64,000 nucleotides of DNA. Origin: Lachnospiraceae bacterium. GTDB lineage: Bacteria > Bacillota > Clostridia > Lachnospirales > Lachnospiraceae. The notes beneath the pieces are model-generated. The model was given only the letters and a program-made list of their open reading frames with translations. It was not told the DNA's origin and did no database searches. Both the position numbers and the translations under genes were made by a program. The stretch is taken from contig CAJTGB010000016.1 of NCBI GenBank assembly GCA_910575835.1, positions 1 through 64,000 on the forward strand, in the 5' to 3' direction. Each line of letters starts with the position of its first letter. Positions within the stretch are counted from its first letter, which is position 1. Positions 59,262-64,000 of the stretch are shown here, one piece after another.

Positions 59262-60887
59262 TCACTGTATCTCTCTGATTTTCTTCCTGAGGGCAAGCAC
59301 CTGGTTGGGCGCCACCGACAGTTCGTCAATTCCTATCTGGATCAAATACTCCGTCAGCTCCAGATCTGCGGCCAGATCTCCGCATATGCTGATATGCTTC
59401 TCTTCCAGATGCACATTATTGGTAATAATGCGGATCATCTTCAGAATCGCCGAGTGGTGCGGATTATAGTACCTGTCCAGCCGGCTGTTCTGCCTGTCCA
59501 TGCCAAGCGTAAGCTGAAGCAGATCGTTCGTCCCGATACTGAAAAAATCAACCTCCCTGGCAAGCTCGCCGCTGATCATGACAGCAGCCGGAGTCTCGAT
59601 CATGACTCCTACCGGGATATCTTCATCGAAGGCTGTCTTCTCGTTCTTCAATTCCTTCTTTGCCTTTTCAAGCATGAGCTTCGCCGTCCTCACTTCTTCT
59701 ATGGAAGTGATCATCGGAAACATAACGGACAAGTTCCCGAATGCCGACGCCCTTAGTATCGCCCTGAGCTGTGTCTTAAATACTTCATCCTTATCAAGGG
59801 ACACACGGATCCCCCGATAGCCGATAGCCGGATTCGGATCCACGCCAAGGTCCAGGCAGTCCGCCGTCTTCTCTCCTCCGAGATCCGCAGTTCGGATCAC
59901 TACCTTCTTGATCCCCATGGACTCTGCGGCCAGCTTATATACCTGGAACTGGTACTCCTCGGTCGGCGGCTTGCTTCCGCTCTCCATATACAGGAATTCG
60001 CTCCTGAACAATCCGATTCCTCCGGCGTCGCACCTTAATACGTTCTCAATATCTTCCCTGTTGCCGATATTCGCGCAGACGTCGATCTTCTGCCCGCTCT
60101 GCGTGATATTCTCTTTCCCTTTCAGTCTCTCTAAGTTCTGCACCTGAGTATGATTGGCATCCTGCTTCTGGCGCATCTTGGTGATCGTCGTGTAGTCCGG
60201 CTCGATATAGATCTTACCCTCGAAGCCGTCTATAATAATGGTCTTTCCTTCGTAGTCCTTCTTAAGCGCCTCTCCTAACCCTATTACAGAGGGGATCCCC
60301 TTCGTCCGCGCAAGAACCGCCGTATGAGAATTGATCGTTCCGTACCTTGTGACAAATCCGAGAACCTTCGTCTTGTCCAGCTGTACCGCCTCGCTTGGGT
60401 AAAGCTCCCCTGCTGCCAGAACAAAAGGCTCGTCCATCAGCATCCGATCCTTCCACCCTCTTGCCAGAGTACGCATAAGGCGGTTCGTTACATCCTTGAC
60501 GTCCGCATCATGTCCCTGCACATAATTCTTATCCGCCGTCACTGCAGTCGAGAGAAAGTTCTCCGCCGCATTTTGTATAGCATACTCTGCATTTAACTTC
60601 TGTTCTACAATGATACCGGTGATCTTATCTACCAGGTCACGGTCCTCTAACACCATCTGCTGCATCTCAAATATCGCGGCATTGGCTTCCCCGACCTCCT
60701 TCGCGGCATTCTCACAGAGCTCCCTCAATTCCTGCAATGCCTTCTGTCTGGCCTTCTGAAAACGCTGTACCTCTTTCTCGACGTCTTTTACATAGATACG
60801 GCGGATTTCTTTTGAATCTCTTTTATAAAAGGATAATTTGCCGATGGCGATCCCTTCGGATACTTTTTTCCCCGTCAATGTAATCAT
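59262..60887 (-). CDS. ptsI: Phosphoenolpyruvate-protein phosphotransferase (PTS enzyme I)
   Basis: A 541-residue cytoplasmic enzyme that takes phosphate from PEP to HPr, starting all PTS sugar uptake. The phospho-histidine is in GTINSHTAVLARTKGIP (near residue 186). The PEP-binding half shows GIGLFRSEFLYM, NPAIGYRGIRVSL, MIETPAAVMIS and DFFSIGTNDLLQLTLGMDRQN, followed by the C-terminal catalytic cysteine region HISICGDLAAD. Length is slightly below the usual 570. The HPr gene is not adjacent. Confidence 0.97.
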   Translation of the reverse strand: MITLTGKKVSEGIAIGKLSFYKRDSKEIRRIYVKDVEKEVQRFQKARQKALQELRELCENAAKEVGEANAAIFEMQQMVLEDRDLVDKITGIIVEQKLNAEYAIQNAAENFLSTAVTADKNYVQGHDADVKDVTNRLMRTLARGWKDRMLMDEPFVLAAGELYPSEAVQLDKTKVLGFVTRYGTINSHTAVLARTKGIPSVIGLGEALKKDYEGKTIIIDGFEGKIYIEPDYTTITKMRQKQDANHTQVQNLERLKGKENITQSGQKIDVCANIGNREDIENVLRCDAGGIGLFRSEFLYMESGSKPPTEEYQFQVYKLAAESMGIKKVVIRTADLGGEKTADCLDLGVDPNPAIGYRGIRVSLDKDEVFKTQLRAILRASAFGNLSVMFPMITSIEEVRTAKLMLEKAKKELKNEKTAFDEDIPVGVMIETPAAVMISGELAREVDFFSIGTNDLLQLTLGMDRQNSRLDRYYNPHHSAILKMIRIITNNVHLEEKHISICGDLAADLELTEYLIQIGIDELSVAPNQVLALRKKIREIQ

Positions 60888-61032
60888 ACTCTTATTCCTC
60901 TGTTATCCCTATTATTTTATCTTCATCTGTCAATGTATACTTTACACTCTTACATCTGTTTCGTCAAGTGAAATGATATCCCGGAAAAAACCGTTTTTTC
61001 CCAAAAAAATCATAAAAAGATTGCTAAATCTA

Positions 61033-61061
61033 TTGACGCAATTATAAATATATGCTAGTCT
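61033..61061 (+). promoter_or_regulatory. Promoter and leader of the cold-shock gene
   Basis: TTGACG (61033-61038), 17 bases and TAGTCT preceded by TATG, an extended -10 (61056-61061). The leader to the ATG is about 65 bases. The rest of 60888-61032 holds the divergent ptsI leader; TTGACG-N17-TAAAGT on the minus strand is a possible ptsI promoter. Confidence 0.55.
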
Positions 61062-61132
61062 ATAAGGCAGTTATCTATAGATTTGTTTTATGGATGCAGT
61101 GTTTCTAATTATTTTTTTATGGAGGTATTGTC

Positions 61133-61330
61133 ATGAAAGGTACAGTGAAATGGTTCAACAACCAAAAGGGTTATGGTTTCATTTCTGATGAAACCGGCAA
61201 TGATGTATTCGTACACTACTCCGGGCTGAACATGGAAGGGTTCAAGTCTTTAGACGAAGGTCAGGATGTAGAGTACGATGTGACAGAGGGATCCAAGGGA
61301 CCTCAGGCCGTTAATGTAACAAAGATTTAA
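61133..61330 (+). CDS. Cold-shock protein (CspA family)
   Basis: A 65-residue single cold-shock domain that binds single-stranded RNA or DNA. Both RNP motifs are intact: KGYGFI (RNP1) and DVFVHY (RNP2), after the typical start [19 protein letters not shown] lies before the ATG. Monocistronic, followed by a terminator. Confidence 0.97.
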   Translation: MKGTVKWFNNQKGYGFISDETGNDVFVHYSGLNMEGFKSLDEGQDVEYDVTEGSKGPQAVNVTKI

Positions 61331-61429
61331 TTTAATGCAATTCTTTTAATCGCAAATTAAATGTACCTTTTATATATTAAATAGCTACATGATTTAGATA
61401 TCTAAAAGCACTACATGTAATTGAGGTTA

Positions 61430-61468
61430 TGAAAAAGACCAGATAATTGACTTATCTGGTCTTTTTCA
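61430..61468. terminator. Bidirectional terminator after the cold-shock gene
   Basis: AAAAAGACCAGATAA-TTGAC-TTATCTGGTCTTTTT, a perfect stem with A and T runs, between the convergent csp and sseB-like genes. The 100 bases before it (61331-61429) contain no gene. Confidence 0.93.
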
Positions 61469-61484
61469 CTTGGCAGCCATATTC

Positions 61485-62237
61485 TTACCGATCCTGCGAA
61501 GCTCTCGCTATCTTAAGCTGTACGTTCACTCCCAGCGGATTGAGCACAATGCCGGCGCTTCCCGCCGGTATCAGGTTCAATACCTTATCCGCTTCTACTA
61601 CCACCGCACGGAACTGGTTCTGTCTGTTGAACTTCCCAAACTCCTGGATATCCGTAAATAACGGCTGGTATAACTGTCCGTCTCTGCCTTTGAGCGCCAA
61701 AACCCCTTCGTCCTTCCTCACTGCGAATATATATCTTCCCCGCCCCAGATGTGCCATCATCTCCTCATACAATTCCTTCATCTCTTCCGTCATTGCCTGT
61801 CCGCGGTTCTTATAAAGCTCCTGCATGAAATAGATCGCCGTCAGATTCAGCGCCGGATTCTCCACCCACACCTGGCCTTCGGGCAGCCGGTCGGGATTGT
61901 TCCTTACGATCAGCTCGTTAAGCTGTACCGCGGCCCGGTCCAAAGTTCCGTCATTTGCCACGATACAGTTCACGCCCATAGGATACAGGCTTGTATAGAA
62001 CATCAGGAAGCTTTTCTTCTCGACCTTAATGACCTGCACAGGGTTCTTCTCTGCCGCAAGCCCTGCCATCCTCTTCCTGGCATCCTCCTCCTTAAAGAAC
62101 ACCAAGATCTGATCGTCATATGTATCAGGGTCGCATATTACATAAGGAAGCTTCGTACCGCCGGACATCAGGACATAGACCGCCTCCGAACTCCGCAGCC
62201 GTTCCATCGTCTGTTTCTTCCTGTCCACAGCCATCAT
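61485..62237 (-). CDS. SseB-like domain protein
   Basis: A 250-residue cytoplasmic protein. The N-terminal 110 residues fit the SseB fold (VYVLMSGGTKLPYVICDPDTYDDQILVFFKEEDARKRM); a second, related half contains GRYIFAVRKDEGVLALKGRDGQLYQPLFTDIQEFGKF and ends in VLNPLGVNVQLKIA. SseB-domain proteins have no well-established enzymatic role. The ATG at 62237 overlaps the stop of the BFD-like gene as ATGA, so the two are translationally coupled, and the longer upstream frame is discarded. Confidence 0.82.
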   Translation of the reverse strand: MMAVDRKKQTMERLRSSEAVYVLMSGGTKLPYVICDPDTYDDQILVFFKEEDARKRMAGLAAEKNPVQVIKVEKKSFLMFYTSLYPMGVNCIVANDGTLDRAAVQLNELIVRNNPDRLPEGQVWVENPALNLTAIYFMQELYKNRGQAMTEEMKELYEEMMAHLGRGRYIFAVRKDEGVLALKGRDGQLYQPLFTDIQEFGKFNRQNQFRAVVVEADKVLNLIPAGSAGIVLNPLGVNVQLKIARASQDR

Positions 62238-62419
62238 ACCCTTTCTTTTAATAATTTCTTCGTCAGTTTCTTTGCTTTCTTTTTGCATTTGCCGCATCCC
62301 TTGCCGACCTTTGTCAGCTTCTTCACCTGCTTGAATGATCCGGCCCCGTCATTCACCGCATCTGCTATATCGCCCTTCGTCACATGCCGGCATGAACAGA
62401 TCACCTTCTTGCGGTTCAT
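62234..62419 (-). CDS. BFD-like [2Fe-2S] protein
   Basis: A 61-residue protein with the bacterioferritin-associated ferredoxin pattern: C-x-C (VICSCRHVTKGDI) and C-x2-C (GKGCGKCKKK) for a [2Fe-2S] cluster, and a lysine-rich tail. BFD donates electrons for release of iron from ferritin-type cages. The gene starts two bases after the ferritin stop, which fits this role well. The basic C-terminus is unusual and may mediate docking. Confidence 0.88.
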   Translation of the reverse strand: MNRKKVICSCRHVTKGDIADAVNDGAGSFKQVKKLTKVGKGCGKCKKKAKKLTKKLLKERV

Positions 62420-62421
62420 GA

Positions 62422-62934
62422 TCAAAGCACCAGCGACGGCGCGGAATATACGCGTGCTCCGAGTTCATTATCCAGCATATATAAGCTCTTCGGATCATCC
62501 CCGAATAATTCGAACTTCTTCACCAGATTGTCCGCATTCGTCTCTTCCTCTCCCTGCTCCTTAACAAACCAATCCAAGAACTGCATGGTGCGGAAATCCT
62601 TCACCGAATATGCCGCATCATAGATCGTATGGATGAGGCTTGTCACATACTGTTCATGTTTCAGTCCTTCCGCAAGCACAGCCTTCGCGCTCACGAGCGC
62701 CACTTCCGGTTTGCTGATCGTCTCTAATTCGACCTTCTCGCCGTTGTTCTGCAAATACTGGATGAACAGCATAGCGTGGTCTCTCTCCTCCTGCGCCTGG
62801 ATCTTGTACCAGTTGCCGAATCCATCCAACCCCTGCTCATAGTAATAATTCGAAAAATCCAGATACAGATACGCTGAATAGAACTCTTTATTTACCTGCT
62901 GATTCAATAATTCAACTACTTTTTTATCTAGCAT
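62422..62934 (-). CDS. Ferritin
   Basis: A 170-residue FtnA-type ferritin. The four-helix bundle with ferroxidase-site residues is visible: EFYSAYLYLDFSNYYYEQGLDGFGNWYKIQAQEERDHAM (E, E and H ligands), then EQYVTSLIHTIYDAAYSVKDF and LDWFVKEQGEEETNADNLV. It forms a 24-subunit cage oxidising and storing iron. AGGAGG precedes the ATG, and it leads the ferritin-BFD-SseB operon. Confidence 0.97.
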   Translation of the reverse strand: MLDKKVVELLNQQVNKEFYSAYLYLDFSNYYYEQGLDGFGNWYKIQAQEERDHAMLFIQYLQNNGEKVELETISKPEVALVSAKAVLAEGLKHEQYVTSLIHTIYDAAYSVKDFRTMQFLDWFVKEQGEEETNADNLVKKFELFGDDPKSLYMLDNELGARVYSAPSLVL

Positions 62935-62969
62935 GCTATATATCCTCCTTTGTTAAGCAATTCTTATCC

Positions 62970-62998
62970 ATTATACACTTTGCATTTCTTAAAAGCAA
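62970..62998 (-). promoter_or_regulatory. Promoter of the ferritin operon
   Basis: Minus-strand TTGCTT (62993-62998), 17 bases, TATAAT (62970-62975), 36 bases before the ATG. Confidence 0.75.
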
Positions 62999-62999
62999 G

Positions 63000-63030
63000 A
63001 GGGTACGGGAAGTTTAACCTCCCGTACCCG
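63000..63030 (-). terminator. Terminator after the ACT-domain gene
   Basis: GGGTACGGGA-GGTTAAAC-TTCCCGTACCC forms a strong stem, followed by TCTTGCTTTT on the minus strand. Confidence 0.8.
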
Positions 63031-63045
63031 TTCTGCCGCATAATG

Positions 63046-63489
63046 TTATTGATTCGCGCGGTATGCTTCGTCGGCGCTGTATACGTCGAACCCGCTGCCC
63101 TTCAAGATCCCGGTGACTCTTGCCGGATCATCGCTTTTCAGCACTGCCGCGGCATCATTTCCGTTAGCGAAAGCATACATGTACTCTACATTTACCCCGC
63201 CTTCCACGATCTGATGCATCGCCCGGCTTAAAGATCCCGTCGCATGCGGTACGCGAAGCGCCACCACGTCCGTCAGCATCGCCGTAATTCCTGCCTCCTT
63301 AAGCGCCTGACGCCCCTTGTGAGGGTCGGAAACGATCATACGCAGCATTCCATAGTCGGAGGTATCCGCAAGGCTTAAAGCCACGATATTTACGTCCTTC
63401 TCTGCCAGGACCTTTAACACCTCGTCAAGACGTCCCTCTCTGTTTTCCAAAAATACTGACAACTGCTGGATAGTATTATTTGCACCCAT
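63046..63489 (-). CDS. ACT-domain regulatory protein beside phenylacetate-CoA ligase
   Basis: A 147-residue protein with two tandem ACT domains: QLSVFLENREGRLDEVLKVLAEKDVNIVALSLAD and ATGSLSRAMHQIVEGGVNVEYMYAFANG. ACT pairs bind amino acids or related ligands. The gene lies 12 bases downstream of a phenylacetate-CoA ligase gene, an arrangement frequent in Clostridia and archaea, where the ACT protein may sense an aromatic amino acid and modulate the ligase (inference). Confidence 0.9.
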   Translation of the reverse strand: MGANNTIQQLSVFLENREGRLDEVLKVLAEKDVNIVALSLADTSDYGMLRMIVSDPHKGRQALKEAGITAMLTDVVALRVPHATGSLSRAMHQIVEGGVNVEYMYAFANGNDAAAVLKSDDPARVTGILKGSGFDVYSADEAYRANQ

Positions 63490-63501
63490 GGTATCTTCCT
63501 C

Positions 63502-64000
63502 CTATAAGTTTCTGTTATCAATGACACGTTTTGCCTTGCCTTCGCTTCTCTGGATCGTCTTAGGCTCGACAAGCTTCACTCTCACGGATACTCCCAACGC
63601 CTGCTTCAGAACGGCTCCCACCTTATTCTTAAGTCCGTCCAGTTTGCGGATCTCATCTGAGAAGTATTTCTCGTCCACTTCTACCATGACGGTCAGGACA
63701 TCCAGATTATTCTCACGGTCAACGATCAGCATATAGTGAGGCGCAACGCCGCCGCCCATAGACAGAAGGGCAGTCTCAACCTGTGTCGGGAATACATTGA
63801 CGCCGCGGATCACCTTCATATCATCCGTACGTCCGGTAAACTTCTGGATTCTGGGCAGAGTCCTCCCGCATTCGCACGCGCTGTGTTCAATGCTGGTAAG
63901 ATCCTTTGTTCTGTAACGGATAAGCGGCATCCCTTCCTTGACAAGGGTCGTGAACACAAGCTCGCCCGTCTCACCGTCTGCGCATGCGGACTGGTCCGCC
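63502..64000 (-). CDS. Phenylacetate-CoA ligase family protein, C-terminal part (runs off the window)
   Basis: The 165 codons visible up to the window edge are open, starting in frame as [35 protein letters not shown]. This is the conserved core of PaaK-type adenylate-forming ligases, followed by the zinc-like [10 protein letters not shown] loop, [22 protein letters not shown] and the C-terminal domain with KAKRVIDNR. It activates aryl or indole acetate to the CoA ester, probably in aromatic amino acid fermentation. The N-terminus is outside the window. Confidence 0.95.
   Translation of the reverse strand, partial: ADQSACADGETGELVFTTLVKEGMPLIRYRTKDLTSIEHSACECGRTLPRIQKFTGRTDDMKVIRGVNVFPTQVETALLSMGGGVAPHYMLIVDRENNLDVLTVMVEVDEKYFSDEIRKLDGLKNKVGAVLKQALGVSVRVKLVEPKTIQRSEGKAKRVIDNRNL

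Noticed and set aside
1-64000. CRISPR arrays, rRNA or tRNA genes
   Set aside because: No regularly spaced repeats and no tRNA or rRNA sequence could be recognised on either strand.

Overview
The window is chromosomal DNA of an anaerobic low-to-mid GC Firmicute, most likely Lachnospiraceae (a Clostridium scindens/Dorea-like gut organism). This rests on gene content seen in the sequence: a T-box-regulated leuS, a selenocysteine-containing glycine/betaine-reductase-type gene, a sensory-type [FeFe]-hydrogenase, a GlgC/GlgD pair, TRAP and BCCT transporters and strong AGGAGG ribosome sites. Species is inference. No rRNA, tRNA or CRISPR array was seen.

Layout. 1-5.0 kb: a permease gene cut off at the left edge, possibly by an insertion sequence, with a serine hydrolase, an RpiR regulator and an orphan AAA/nuclease-like protein. 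5-8 kb: leuS with a Leu(CTC) T-box leader. 8-15.5 kb: a P-loop protein, a CapA-like protein and a trkA-trkH-(unknown membrane protein)-AEC transporter operon. 15.6-17.7 kb: an EF-G paralogue. 17.9-24.1 kb: a tetronate-type (four-carbon sugar acid) catabolic operon with TRAP transporter, divergent from a PrpR-like regulator whose AAA+ domain looks degenerate. 26.2-28.6 kb: tyrA-aroA. 28.7-33.7 kb: a signalling operon of [FeFe]-hydrogenase sensor, SpoIIE phosphatase, FIST protein and soluble chemoreceptor-like protein.

34.1-40.1 kb holds the most striking structure. A 4.9 kb serine-recombinase element (about 34668-39562) sits inside an ABC-transporter substrate-binding lipoprotein gene. The two gene halves rejoin exactly in frame at a 6-bp core shared by both junctions, giving a 356-residue protein. 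In the integrated state the recombinase frame runs through the junction into the 3' half of the target. The element also carries a Phd/ParE-type toxin-antitoxin pair, a GyrI-like gene with an in-frame TGA and an AAA/DUF4143 protein.

40.2-47.0 kb: an acyl-CoA ligase, a BCCT transporter and a grdE-like/grdB(Sec)-like pair, with a divergent TetR gene. The intergenic region has two GCGC-centred palindromes, one exactly inside the -35/-10 spacer of the grd promoter. 47-53.5 kb: an AraC regulator divergent from a sugar ABC transporter and GH36 alpha-galactosidase. 53.6-64 kb is mostly housekeeping: CarD, an ABC-F protein, glgC-glgD, moaC, ptsI, a cold-shock gene, ferritin-BFD-SseB, an ACT-domain protein and a phenylacetate-CoA ligase gene running off the right edge.
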